Source: Candidatus Gastranaerophilales bacterium
GTDB lineage: Bacteria; Cyanobacteriota; Vampirovibrionia; Gastranaerophilales; Gastranaerophilaceae
DNA length: 59,397 bases
Assembly (NCBI GenBank): GCA_944324285.1
Contig: CALUVR010000003.1
Coordinates: forward strand, 64,001-123,397
Direction of reading: 5' to 3'
Position numbers and translations under genes: made by a program. The notes beneath the pieces were generated by a model, which had not been told where the DNA came from, made no database searches, and worked only from the letters and a program-made list of their open reading frames with translations. Shown one piece after another: positions 1 through 8,490 of this stretch (the first letter of the stretch is position 1; every line of letters begins with the position of its first letter).

Positions 1-1
1 G

Positions 2-520
2 GTTATCGGGTTGTATTTTTTGTGTTTTAATAAAGGGACAGCATTTCAGCTTTGTGATTTAGGGCTGCTTGTAAGCTCTTTGCTTTTCACCTTTCATTTA
101 TTTGCTGTCGGTTATTATTCGCACAGGATAAGTTCAATAAAATTATCCTGCGTACAGTTTTTCACTGCAGGAATACTTTCTTCAATATTTATGTTTTTTG
201 AGAATGTATCAATTGATATTATATTAGATTGTGCAAAGCCTCTTATTTTTGCGGGAGTTGTAGTTACCGGAGTTGCGTATACTCTGCAGGTTTACGGGCA
301 GAAAAATACTCCCCCTGTTCTTGCTTCATTAATATTAAGTTTAGAATCGGTTTTTGCGGTACTTGGCGGAATGGTTATATTAGGAGAAACTCTTACTGTA
401 AAAGAAGTTATTGGTTGTTTGGTTATGATTACGGCGATTGTACTGTCGCAATTGAGATTTTCGCCTGCCGCAATGAAGAGGTTAAAGAGAATTAATAAAA
501 AAGTTCAATCGCAGGTGTGA
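2..520 (+). CDS. EamA/DMT-family transporter, C-terminal part (5' end outside window)
   Basis: The frame is open to the left edge (a GTT-ATC-GGG run precedes the first visible TTG), so the true start lies upstream. What remains is about 170 residues with five to six hydrophobic segments. The PPVLASLILSLESVFAVLGG stretch followed by GETLT is the typical last-helix region of the second EamA repeat of drug/metabolite transporters. The protein should be an inner-membrane exporter or permease of small metabolites; the substrate cannot be told. It ends with a basic tail (KRLKRINKK). It converges on the MerR gene, 72 bp away. Confidence 0.85.
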   Translation, partial: VIGLYFLCFNKGTAFQLCDLGLLVSSLLFTFHLFAVGYYSHRISSIKLSCVQFFTAGILSSIFMFFENVSIDIILDCAKPLIFAGVVVTGVAYTLQVYGQKNTPPVLASLILSLESVFAVLGGMVILGETLTVKEVIGCLVMITAIVLSQLRFSPAAMKRLKRINKKVQSQV

Positions 521-592
521 GTAACGGATAACAGATTTGTGAAGAATAAAAGCTGGAGAGTTATTAAAGTGTCCTCACTCCACTCACTTTTA

Positions 593-1006
593 TCAAGCAA
601 TACTCTCCTGTTCTGCGTTATTCATCGGGTTCCACTCGTCAGTGAGGTTATTTTTTATGATGTTCTGGTAGTAGTTTTCCTTGTATTCCAGCAGGTCAAG
701 CTGTTTTTGTAAATCTTTCATCTGTTGTTCAGCCCTTGTTTTGGTGTTTTTGATAATTTCAAATCTTTCTTTTACAGTTGAATCCCCTACAAGACAAAGA
801 TCTATATATTTTTTTATCGCTTTATTTTCTGTTCCGACGCTTCTCAAACACTTTACAATCCTTACCCAGCCTAGATCGTTTTCAGAAAACAACCTTACAT
901 TATTTTTATTCCTTTTTATAAAAGGAATAAGTCCGCTCTTAGCCCAAAAACGTAAGGTGTGTTCAGATATGTCCATTTTTTCGGCAACTTCTTTAATGGT
1001 ATACAT
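593..1006 (-). CDS. MerR-family transcriptional regulator
   Basis: A 137-residue protein beginning MYTIKEVAEKM. The N-terminal winged helix-turn-helix (YTIKEVAEKMDISEHTLRFW, then GLIPFIKR and N..R.F...D) is characteristic of MerR regulators. A long coiled-coil dimerisation helix follows at about residues 75-115 (KTRAEQQMKDLQKQLDLLE). There are no paired cysteines like those of the metal-sensing MerR types, so the effector is unknown. The start was chosen because AGGAGG lies five bases before this ATG; a longer reading starting nine codons upstream has no such site. Confidence 0.85.
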   Translation of the reverse strand: MYTIKEVAEKMDISEHTLRFWAKSGLIPFIKRNKNNVRLFSENDLGWVRIVKCLRSVGTENKAIKKYIDLCLVGDSTVKERFEIIKNTKTRAEQQMKDLQKQLDLLEYKENYYQNIIKNNLTDEWNPMNNAEQESIA

Positions 1007-1037
1007 AACTACCTCCTGAAAATATATTAGCACAAAA

Positions 1038-2057
1038 TCAGGTATGCTTTTCTATATATTTGTCTATTTTTTCTGAGATGTAAGTTGAAAATATTGGCAG
1101 AATTCCGTAATATATTCCTGCAAATATCAGGGCAGGACGCAGAATGTTTATACCTTCGATATATTTATGCAATTTCGGGTCATGCTTGTTTATTTCTGAG
1201 AAGGTTTTTATAAAGTTCCCTGTTTTATTTTTCATTACACTGTCTATTCCATAGCCTCCGAAAAGTGTTATTGCGGTTGATATTACGTTGTTATAGATGA
1301 GAGCTTTTTTACGGTTTTCTTTTATCTTATCACTCTTTTCAGTGCGCCAGGCAAAGGCTGATGTCAGTAAAATATCCGTTGCCGCTGTGATATGTTTTGC
1401 AATATCTTTTTCTTTGTCTGCATTTTTTACAGCAAATTTTTGCAGATATTTGTTATCCAGAATTTTCCCAGCGCCTTTAGATAACCCTTCCTGTACAGCT
1501 CCTGAAAACGGGATTTTTTTACTGTTTATAATTTGAATATTGTCCGGATTGTTTTTGACTCTCAGAGTTTCTTCAACTTTTTTCTTTTTATTATTATTAA
1601 AGATATTATCCATTATGACAGGAATAAGTGCTATTGTAAGAACAGATTTTGGAATTGCCATAAAAAATCCGGTTCCTAGTTTTATCATCTGGGAGGCAAG
1701 TTTGTAGCTTTTAGATTTTATTAAATTATCCGCTCCGTTTTTGAAAGTATTAATGGTTTCTTTTTTTAGATATTTTTCGGGGTTTTTATCAATCTTTTTT
1801 ACGGCGTTTTCAATCGGGAGGGCAACTGCTTCTACCATACCGAACTTGATAAGCCCCGAACACAGTGAGTTTGCCACAGCATATTGTTTATTTTCTTTTT
1901 CAACGTCAGGCGTTGAAAGAATTGCGAATGGTCTTACTGTCATGGACATCAAAAGAGAAGTTCCGGCTGCAAACGAGGTTCCGTGCTCGGAAATTTTCTC
2001 CAATCCCTTCAAGAGAGTTTTATTATTCAATATTCGGCTTACACTTTGTATACGCAT
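1038..2057 (-). CDS. Membrane protein of unknown function with MRIQ start and IPFSGAV motif
   Basis: 339 residues, no family recognised. It starts MRIQSVSRIL. A small-residue-rich stretch (about 25-45), a hydrophobic helix at about 131-150 and another at about 305-327 suggest a membrane association. Lys-rich stretches (155-162) separate them. At residues 182-188 it has IPFSGAV, nearly the same as INFTGAV in the AAA+ protein three genes away, so it belongs to the FxG-signature set discussed in the findings. There is no clear Shine-Dalgarno site before the ATG (AT-rich CTATAAATAA). It is divergent from pnuC with only 46 bp between. Function unknown. Confidence 0.75.
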   Translation of the reverse strand: MRIQSVSRILNNKTLLKGLEKISEHGTSFAAGTSLLMSMTVRPFAILSTPDVEKENKQYAVANSLCSGLIKFGMVEAVALPIENAVKKIDKNPEKYLKKETINTFKNGADNLIKSKSYKLASQMIKLGTGFFMAIPKSVLTIALIPVIMDNIFNNNKKKKVEETLRVKNNPDNIQIINSKKIPFSGAVQEGLSKGAGKILDNKYLQKFAVKNADKEKDIAKHITAATDILLTSAFAWRTEKSDKIKENRKKALIYNNVISTAITLFGGYGIDSVMKNKTGNFIKTFSEINKHDPKLHKYIEGINILRPALIFAGIYYGILPIFSTYISEKIDKYIEKHT

Positions 2058-2103
2058 TTATTTATAGTAGACAACACACAAAGAAAAAAGTAAAATAAAT
2101 TTA

Positions 2104-2802
2104 ATGAAACTAATAGAATTTATTAAAAATGAACTTAGCGGCTGGGGAAAGTTTGAGCGTATAATATTTCCGCTGGAAATTCTGCTTATTATCGGTATAT
2201 CATTTATTATAGACGACAGCAAAGTCGCATTAGTGTCTGCTGTTTGCGGAATTATGTACACAATTTTTGCGGGAAAAGGTAAAATTTCCTGTTATATTTT
2301 CGGTCTTACGGGGACAATGTGTTATGCTTTTATAGCCTTTCAAAACCAGCTTTACGGAAACCTTTTTCTTTATATGCTTTATTATTTCCCGATGCAAATT
2401 CTGGGAATTTTAAAATGGAAAAAACACCTGAAAAAAGAAAAACAGGAAATTATAAAAACTAAATTAAAACCTGTTGAATGCTGGTTATTTCTTACAATAA
2501 CTTTTTTAATATCATTAGCTGCGGCTTTAATTCTAAAAAAAACAGGCGGTGCTACTCCTTTTATGGACGCATTTACGACAGTATTTTCGGTTACAGGGCT
2601 GATACTTACAATAAAACGTGTTATTGAGCAGTGGTACATCTGGATAATCGTTAATGGTTTATCTGTTATAATGTGGATTGAGGCATACTTTAACGGTTCA
2701 AATTGTCTTGCGACAGTTCTTATGTGGGTGACATATTTTGTTCTGGCGTTTTATTTCCTTTATACGTGGAGAAGAGAAATTCTTGGAAATGATATAAAGT
2801 AA
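2104..2802 (+). CDS. pnuC: PnuC-family nicotinamide riboside transporter
   Basis: 232 residues with seven predicted membrane helices. The PnuC signatures are visible: LYYFPMQILGILKW in the middle, FMDAFTTVFSVTGLILTIKR, and EQWYIWIIVNGLSVIMWIEA near the C-terminus, the conserved W..WI..N motif. Members take up nicotinamide riboside or related vitamin precursors by facilitated diffusion, with trapping by a cytoplasmic kinase. No NAD-related riboswitch fits into the short upstream gap. It stands alone, with a convergent gene downstream. The precise vitamin (NR or thiamine, as in PnuT) cannot be settled from this context. Confidence 0.88.
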   Translation: MKLIEFIKNELSGWGKFERIIFPLEILLIIGISFIIDDSKVALVSAVCGIMYTIFAGKGKISCYIFGLTGTMCYAFIAFQNQLYGNLFLYMLYYFPMQILGILKWKKHLKKEKQEIIKTKLKPVECWLFLTITFLISLAAALILKKTGGATPFMDAFTTVFSVTGLILTIKRVIEQWYIWIIVNGLSVIMWIEAYFNGSNCLATVLMWVTYFVLAFYFLYTWRREILGNDIK

Positions 2803-2958
2803 AAGCGTGATGTGAATTTTTAGCTGGCTTGCCTGTGCCCTATCTCGCCTTTTTTTTGTATTGCGAAAACAAAAGGAAACACTTCAATCATCTTCCGTTC
2901 AGCTAATTTGTCGTTTCAATTTTAGTTTAATTATATTTAACGAATAAAAAACTATTAT

Positions 2959-4026
2959 TTATTTAGTTTCTATAAAGTTTGTATTTGGAATGTATTCGCT
3001 ATGAGCCTCAAAATCTATTTTATTAATAATCGTAGCGCGTTTTTTACGGAAAAGCATATCAACAAAAGCTTCAAGTCTTGTTATAAAGCCTGCTTCTCCT
3101 GTTTGTTCATCAACTGTCAGGTGAAGAACCGGTTTGCCGAACTGTTTTGCTTTTCTTGTAATTCTTTCAACCATTAAAGAATCAGGTCCGCAGCCAAATG
3201 CATTCAATGCAATTATACCGTCAATTTTATTGTCTTTCAGGTAATGTCCTGCTGTGCCGGTCATTTCAAATTCGTTAGCCCAGTAAAGTTTCTCTCCGAG
3301 GGCATTAATACCTTCAAGCATTTGCTCTGTTGAAAGCTGGAGGGAGGTATGCACTTTTACATCCATACTTTCAAGTTTATCAATAATTTTCATGGACGCA
3401 CGGTCATCATAAATGTTATAGCCGTGAGCAACAAGCGCAATTGATATTGGATATTCTTTTGTATTATTTTCAATAAATACTTTTCCCTGAAGAGCATAGT
3501 TCATAGCTTTTTTATAACTCATACCGGATTTTGACATAATATGGAAGTTATTATATGTTCTCCAGCCGGCTTTTGAAGCTTCTTTAATTTGTTTTTCGTC
3601 GGTAATTCCAAACGGGGCAACAGCCTCTTTTAAAAATTCATAAAGCCCTTGATTTTTTTCAGATTTATCAAGGGTAGCTTCGATAAGCGTAAAATCTTTT
3701 TTTACAACATTTCTGATTAAATCCGGCAGTCCTCGGATTTTAGAACAATTGTAAATTTTGTAATCTATAGATTGGATTGACGGGACAAAAATTTTATCAA
3801 TACCTTTATCAAGAAGGTTAAGAACATGCCCGACATAAATTTTGATAGGGAGGCAGGTTTCAGTAACTACAAGCGATGAACCCGCAGAAAGAGTCTGTTT
3901 TGTAGTCACATCGGACAAAATAATTTTAATTCCGAGTGCTGTAAAAAATCCGTAGTAGAACGGATAATTATGATAAAAAGACATTGCCCGCGGAATACCG
4001 ATTACTTTGTCGTTATTTTGTGTCAT
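2959..4026 (-). CDS. DUF2229 / acyl-CoA dehydratase activase-related protein
   Basis: 355 residues. IGIPRAMSFYHNYPFYYGFF, then TETCLPIKIYVGHVLNL, then a C-terminal GCGPDSLMVERI followed by LTVDEQTGEAGFITRLEAFVDM are hallmarks of the DUF2229 domain found in activators of 2-hydroxyacyl-CoA dehydratases (BadF/HgdC-like systems). Cysteines in ETCLP, YNCSK and FGCGP are candidate [4Fe-4S] ligands. In many genomes this domain is fused to a BadF ATPase; here it is a stand-alone protein with no ATPase or dehydratase next to it, so the partner is unknown. A GGGGAG site sits about ten bases before the ATG. Confidence 0.82.
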   Translation of the reverse strand: MTQNNDKVIGIPRAMSFYHNYPFYYGFFTALGIKIILSDVTTKQTLSAGSSLVVTETCLPIKIYVGHVLNLLDKGIDKIFVPSIQSIDYKIYNCSKIRGLPDLIRNVVKKDFTLIEATLDKSEKNQGLYEFLKEAVAPFGITDEKQIKEASKAGWRTYNNFHIMSKSGMSYKKAMNYALQGKVFIENNTKEYPISIALVAHGYNIYDDRASMKIIDKLESMDVKVHTSLQLSTEQMLEGINALGEKLYWANEFEMTGTAGHYLKDNKIDGIIALNAFGCGPDSLMVERITRKAKQFGKPVLHLTVDEQTGEAGFITRLEAFVDMLFRKKRATIINKIDFEAHSEYIPNTNFIETK

Positions 4027-4155
4027 TTTAGAGAATCTCCCCTTTTATTATTTACTACTTATATAATACTTCAAACTTAAAATTATGTGAAGCTAAAAGA
4101 CATAAAACTTAATATAAGTTACTAAGATGACAGCACTGGTTTGCTCTCTGAAATC

Positions 4156-4184
4156 AATAAAGAGGACTTAATGTCCTCTTTATT
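4156..4184 (-). terminator. Rho-independent terminator of the AAA+ ATPase gene
   Basis: A perfect 12-bp stem (AATAAAGAGGAC with its complement) around a 5-base loop. The stop codon of the minus-strand AAA+ gene lies inside the stem's first arm. A/T-rich sequence follows on the minus strand. Confidence 0.75.
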
Positions 4185-5700
4185 TTGTAAACCCGATAGG
4201 TTTCCTGTCTTTCTTTTTCCCCTGCAGAAAATTGTTGATAGCTGCTGTGAAATCTTCATCAGTTATTTTAAATTCATCAAGGTCAGCATCCGTTAAAGTG
4301 TTAGCCTCAAGCTTTGCCGTAATACCTGTTCTTTCATAACCTTTCATGTAGGCATCCGTTACAAGTCTTTTTACATCAGCGCCGGTGCACTTGATAGCAA
4401 ACATCTGTTTAGCAATTTCATCTTTTGATAATTTTTCGCTTACGGGTTTTCCTTTAATATAACAGTCAAGAAGTTTTCGGGTTGCATCTAAATCAGGAGT
4501 TTTAAAATCAAGAATTTTTCCGAATCTTCCGGATCTGATTAATGCGGAATCTAGTTTGTCAAAGAAGTTTGTCGCCGCCATAACAAAGACATCTAATTTA
4601 TTGTCATCAATATCTGTCATACAGCTGAGTATCTGGTTTACAACTTTATCCCCGTACTCATCGTGCCCGCCGCGCGCTCTTCCTACAGAATCAAATTCAT
4701 CAATAAAAAGAAGATACGGCTGATTTGCCTTTGCCTCGTCAAAAAGTGCCCTCCAGGCAGCTTCAGATTCCCCGACATATTTATTTTCAAGCTCAAGACC
4801 GTTTAAAAATCTGTAATTCATGCCTGCTTCATTGATTAGAGCTGTTGCCGTATGGGTTTTTCCAAGCCCAGGTCCGCCTTTCAGGATAAACCCATGGTGT
4901 AAATCAAAGTTCTCAAACGCTCTAGGATTTCTTAAAGGATATAATATATTTTCCTTTAATTCTTTTATAACTTCATCCTGTCCGATTACGTCAGTAAACA
5001 TTGTCTTTTTGCCGGATTTCTTTTCTGAATACATATTTGATAAAACTTTTTTGTTTTGCCTTAATATAATATCTTCAGCATCTTTTTCAAAGTTGAACGG
5101 CTTGGCAAAAGCTGTTCTGTATTTGCTTATGTCAGCTTTAGGCTTATCTTTAATATTTATAATATTACCCTCGATTTTGACAGCATCTCCTGAAATAACA
5201 TAATAACTCCCCTTTTTAGGAAGTTCATATTCTCTTCCTCCCGTAACAATAAATACAGACTTATTATTTGTGTTAATTATTTCTGTATCCCCTAGTGTGT
5301 CTTTTGTAAACGCAATAGTCCCCTTAATATCCTCATCCTCTATGAAAAACGCACGTTTTATAACATTTTTGTTGAAACTTTTCAAAGATTCCAAAAGAGA
5401 ATTCTGCGCGGTTTTAAGGCTGTTTGACGTAATAATCAAATCACCGTGTTTCATGTAACTGAAAGCGTCAGCGAGTCTGTCTTCCAGCGGAACTTGTTTA
5501 CCCAGCGTAGTAATAGCTTTATCAACTGCACCGGTAAAATTTATTTTGTTTTTATTTACTAATAACCTGTTATAAGTGTAATCAGCCAAACTATTCTTAA
5601 CAACGTACCCTTGTTCGGCAGCTGTTTTTGCAGAAGGTGCATTAACTCTTCTACTGTTATATTGATTAAATCTAAAAGTTTGTATCTGCTGTATTCTCAT
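4180..5700 (-). CDS. AAA+ ATPase with N-terminal FxG-type extension
   Basis: 506 residues. The C-terminal half (about 232-450) is a classical FtsH/Vps4-like AAA+ module: FTDVIGQDEV entry, Walker A GGPGLGKT at 275-282, Walker B LLFIDEFDS at 330-338, sensor-1 asparagine in AATN (378), and the second region of homology with arginine fingers in RSGRFG (389-392). All catalytic residues are present, so it should hydrolyse ATP and remodel a protein target. The first 230 residues are not recognised; they start MRIQQIQ and hold INFTGAV at 53-59. There are no membrane helices or protease domain, so it is not FtsH. An AGGAG site precedes the ATG by ten bases. The target is unknown. Confidence 0.85.
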   Translation of the reverse strand: MRIQQIQTFRFNQYNSRRVNAPSAKTAAEQGYVVKNSLADYTYNRLLVNKNKINFTGAVDKAITTLGKQVPLEDRLADAFSYMKHGDLIITSNSLKTAQNSLLESLKSFNKNVIKRAFFIEDEDIKGTIAFTKDTLGDTEIINTNNKSVFIVTGGREYELPKKGSYYVISGDAVKIEGNIINIKDKPKADISKYRTAFAKPFNFEKDAEDIILRQNKKVLSNMYSEKKSGKKTMFTDVIGQDEVIKELKENILYPLRNPRAFENFDLHHGFILKGGPGLGKTHTATALINEAGMNYRFLNGLELENKYVGESEAAWRALFDEAKANQPYLLFIDEFDSVGRARGGHDEYGDKVVNQILSCMTDIDDNKLDVFVMAATNFFDKLDSALIRSGRFGKILDFKTPDLDATRKLLDCYIKGKPVSEKLSKDEIAKQMFAIKCTGADVKRLVTDAYMKGYERTGITAKLEANTLTDADLDEFKITDEDFTAAINNFLQGKKKDRKPIGFTK

Positions 5701-5734
5701 TTATAAAAATCTCCTTTCGTCCGAATAAAAAAAT

Positions 5735-5766
5735 AGTCTGCAAATCTACCCCGTGATTTGCAGACT
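5735..5766 (-). terminator. Strong terminator facing left, not belonging to an annotated gene
   Basis: A perfect 12-bp stem (AGTCTGCAAATC and complement) with an 8-base loop. On the minus strand it is followed at once by ATTTTTTTATT. It lies upstream of the AAA+ gene, so it must end a minus-strand transcript coming from the right, between about 5770 and 5960. Confidence 0.75.
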
Positions 5767-5799
5767 GTAGTATTATGTTAATCAGGTTTAGTAAATCAT

Positions 5800-5907
5800 T
5801 TATGTCCTACAATTCTGCAATACCGAAAAACAATGCACATGCACCGTGGAAAACATTTCCACCGATAGCTTTTTGATATTTAGTACAATGTGTTTCAATA
5901 TTGTCAT
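5800..5907 (-). CDS. Candidate 35-residue small protein or small RNA region
   Basis: Inside the short promoter-to-terminator unit there is an ATG with a GAGGG site seven bases before it, opening a 35-codon frame (starts MTILKHIVLN). The frame two bases over, without an ATG, reads more like this genome's protein (contains KAIGGNVFHGACALFFGIAE, ending TAG at 5807). Either frame, a frameshifted remnant, or a non-coding RNA is possible. No homologue recognised. Confidence 0.25.
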   Translation of the reverse strand: MTILKHIVLNIKKLSVEMFSTVHVHCFSVLQNCRT

Positions 5908-5937
5908 TTGATATCCCTCTGGTATTTATTTGTATAT

Positions 5938-5966
5938 ACAATACATTACGTTTAAAAAAACGTCAA
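5938..5966 (-). promoter_or_regulatory. Candidate promoter of the small minus-strand unit
   Basis: On the minus strand TTGACG (5966-5961) and TATTGT (5943-5938) are separated by exactly 17 bases. Together with the GAGGG site downstream and the terminator at 5735-5766 this outlines a transcript of roughly 200 bases. Confidence 0.5.
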
Positions 5967-6389
5967 TGCCTAATTTGGCAGGCTGAAAACTAATTTATTT
6001 CTTATTTATGCTACAAGTGTAATATAAATATTCATAAATGGTATATTTTATTTTCTAAAAATAAGATATTTTATCTATTTTTAACAAAATATGCGGAATA
6101 AAAATGTAAAATTGTAAAAACTACACTTTTAGTAAATTGTTACAATTCTTAATATACTTTAGAGTTTTAAATCTGGTATTTTGTTATTTTTATGCTATTA
6201 TCAATGCATAAAAATGTCATGGAGTATTCTTTCTGCACGGGGAGTTGTATCTTCTCAAAATCTTTTTAGAAAGGGGATTTTTACAGTAAAATTGTATAAA
6301 ATATTTACATTTAACTAGCAAAAATTTTTATTGACGTTTTTTGTAACATGCAAATTGAATTTATAAAAATGAAGGAGTAAAAAAGTATT
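5967..6389. other. AT-rich intergenic stretch before the GH77-like gene
   Basis: Very AT-rich, with many stop codons in all frames and no tRNA or repeat seen. A TTGACG at 6331-6336 may be the -35 element of the downstream gene, but no well-placed -10 was found. An A/T-rich run with GGAG about 13 bases before the ATG at 6390 forms the presumed leader. Nothing else can be supported. Confidence 0.4.
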
Positions 6390-8369
6390 ATGTTAGTATC
6401 AAGAATCAGCCCGAATTTGAGTTTTGGTCGTGCCCTGCATAATGATGAGATTGCAGAATTTAAGAAAACAGTAAGTGAAGGTAAGAAATTAACAGGACAG
6501 ACAGGAAATTCTGTATTTATAATGCCATCAACATCCATGCCTCAATCCGCAGCGATAAATACAGGGGTAGGAAATTTATCATCAAAGGACTCAATGTCGT
6601 ACCTGGCTGAAATGAAAACATATCTTGATTACAACGTAGTTGAAGACTTACCTATGGGGCAGTTTAAAGGAAATCATTATAATTCCTCATCTTTTTCCCT
6701 CGGAGATCAGAATATTAATGCAGAGCTGTTAACTACAGAGGAATACGGCTCAATTCTCAAAAAAGAAGAATTTGACGAAATCGTAAAAGCTAACGGTAAA
6801 GAAACAAAAGAAACCCTTGCTAATTTTGAAAATGTAATAGGAAATGACAGTGCTCAAGGAAAAGCCCTTAAAAAAGCTTATGAACGTTTTAAGGCTCTTG
6901 ATGAAAATTCAGACCTCAAGAAAAAGTACAATAAATTTTTAGAAGATAATGCTGCAACATTGAATATCAAACGTGAATCCGAACCGGATGCGGATTTCTT
7001 CAAGTTTAAGCAATTTCTTGCGGAAGAACATCACTCAAAAGCACTTGCCAAGTTACATGAGAATGGTTTAAAATATTGCGTTGATGTACCTTTAAATTTT
7101 GACGATGACGAAGTAAAAGCCTTTCCAAAAGCTTTCAAACAGGATCATTATATGGGCGTACCGGGCTGGAAAATGCCGTCACTTGATTTTGAATCAATTC
7201 ATGACCCGAATAGTGATGCAAATAAATTGCTGAAGATGAAAATTCAATATGCAGCAAAGCATGGTGACATGTTAAGACTGGATGCGGCATGGAACTATGT
7301 AACTCCTGTTATATCTCATAAAGACCAGACAGAAATTGTTGACGGAAACAGAAAAGCTTTGCAGGAAGGTCTTTTAAAACAGATAGAAGGCTGGGTAAAA
7401 GAAGTTAAAGGCGAGGATTTTGATGTTAAGAAAAATCTTATGTATGAATTTGAAGCCGGTGTAAATGAGTTTAGTGCATTTTGGGATGGAAAATTAATTC
7501 CTGCGGTAAAAGACAGAGTTAACGTTTACCAGACAACCTATATGAATGATGGCTGGGGGTCAAATGAAGCATTTCAATCAAAAGGCTGGACAGCAGACGA
7601 ATTATCTGTGGGAGTTGGAAATCAGGATACTCAGCCATTAAGACAAATTGCAGAAGGGGTTCAGGATACTGTTAACGGAAATTCCGTACACAAAAATGAT
7701 GCGATAAAACCTCTTGCAAGAATTCTAAAACTTGATGAAGCTTCTTTAGGCGATGCTGCAGAGTTTTCTAAAGCAAAATGGGCTGAAACATTACTTGGTA
7801 AAAATACCCACTTTTTCTTCATGGATGCACTTGGAAGAAGTGAAAGATTTAATGAACACAACGGCGCATCTGCAACAAATTTCCGTTATAAAGTACCTGT
7901 AGATTATAAAAAAGGGTATTTTGAAGCCTTAAAAGAAGGGTTCGGTTTCAATATTATGGATGCTCTTGCAAAAGCGTTTAAGGCAAAGGGGTTAGATGAA
8001 TCAAATCCTGATTTATACGCAAAAATAGTTAAATTCAGCAATATTCTTGCAGATAAAGAAGAAGTTGCAAAACCTGCAGCAGAAGCAAAAGCCGAAGGTA
8101 GCAAAGCTGCAGAGTCGGTCGGTGAAGCTGCAAAACCGGCTGCAGAAGCAGCAAGTCAGGCAGCAGAATCAACTGGTAAAGCTGCGAGTAAGGCTGCGAA
8201 ATCCTACAAGCCGCTCTGGTATACAATAGGAGCGTTGGCGATAGTTGGCGGAGCGTACACTCTTATCAAAAACAGACATCCGAAACCAGCGCACAAAGAA
8301 GATGCTAAACCGGTTCAGACGGCGCAGGCTAATCAAGCTCAAGATAAAAAACTTGTTGGCAATGCGTAG
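6390..8369 (+). CDS. GH77-like (4-alpha-glucanotransferase-like) membrane-anchored protein
   Basis: 659 residues. After the N-terminal LSFGRAL (10-16, an FxG-like signature) comes a MalQ-like barrel: FIMPSTSMPQ at 43-52, a PMGQFKGNHYNSSSFSLGDQN stretch corresponding to the SPY..S.FA.N region, VDVPLNF at 231-237, GVPGW at 256-260, LRLDAAW with the presumed nucleophile D298, and MYEFEAG with a possible acid/base glutamate at 353 or 355. Spacing resembles GH77 but the usual RIDH and E-D-LG motifs are altered, so activity is uncertain. An Ala/Lys/Glu-rich linker (about 560-605) leads to one membrane helix (about 607-625) and a short polar tail. This looks like a C-terminally anchored, degenerate or specialised alpha-glucan-acting protein. 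Confidence 0.65.
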   Translation: MLVSRISPNLSFGRALHNDEIAEFKKTVSEGKKLTGQTGNSVFIMPSTSMPQSAAINTGVGNLSSKDSMSYLAEMKTYLDYNVVEDLPMGQFKGNHYNSSSFSLGDQNINAELLTTEEYGSILKKEEFDEIVKANGKETKETLANFENVIGNDSAQGKALKKAYERFKALDENSDLKKKYNKFLEDNAATLNIKRESEPDADFFKFKQFLAEEHHSKALAKLHENGLKYCVDVPLNFDDDEVKAFPKAFKQDHYMGVPGWKMPSLDFESIHDPNSDANKLLKMKIQYAAKHGDMLRLDAAWNYVTPVISHKDQTEIVDGNRKALQEGLLKQIEGWVKEVKGEDFDVKKNLMYEFEAGVNEFSAFWDGKLIPAVKDRVNVYQTTYMNDGWGSNEAFQSKGWTADELSVGVGNQDTQPLRQIAEGVQDTVNGNSVHKNDAIKPLARILKLDEASLGDAAEFSKAKWAETLLGKNTHFFFMDALGRSERFNEHNGASATNFRYKVPVDYKKGYFEALKEGFGFNIMDALAKAFKAKGLDESNPDLYAKIVKFSNILADKEEVAKPAAEAKAEGSKAAESVGEAAKPAAEAASQAAESTGKAASKAAKSYKPLWYTIGALAIVGGAYTLIKNRHPKPAHKEDAKPVQTAQANQAQDKKLVGNA

Positions 8370-8393
8370 AGGTAAATAAATATTATAAATGAC

Positions 8394-8423
8394 GGAAGCG
8401 AAAACAATTCTTTCGCTTCCGCT
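8394..8423 (+). terminator. Terminator of the GH77-like gene
   Basis: Stem GGAAGCGAAA / TTTCGCTTCC with a 7-base loop, followed by GCTTCTTT, 25 bases after the stop codon. Confidence 0.7.
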
Positions 8424-8490
8424 TCTTTAGTGTAAAATACTTGAATAAAAAGGAATTTTCTGGCAGAATAGGGATATTCGGAGGTGTTAA

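Noticed and set aside
2058-2103. Riboswitch for pnuC
   Set aside because: The gap is only 46 bases and shows no aptamer pattern.
2959-4026. A complete 2-hydroxyacyl-CoA dehydratase system
   Set aside because: No BadF-type ATPase and no dehydratase subunits lie nearby; only the DUF2229 protein is present.
8035-8226. Leu-rich minus-strand ORF opposite the Ala-rich linker of the GH77-like protein
   Set aside because: A by-product of the GCA/GCT repeats of the linker.
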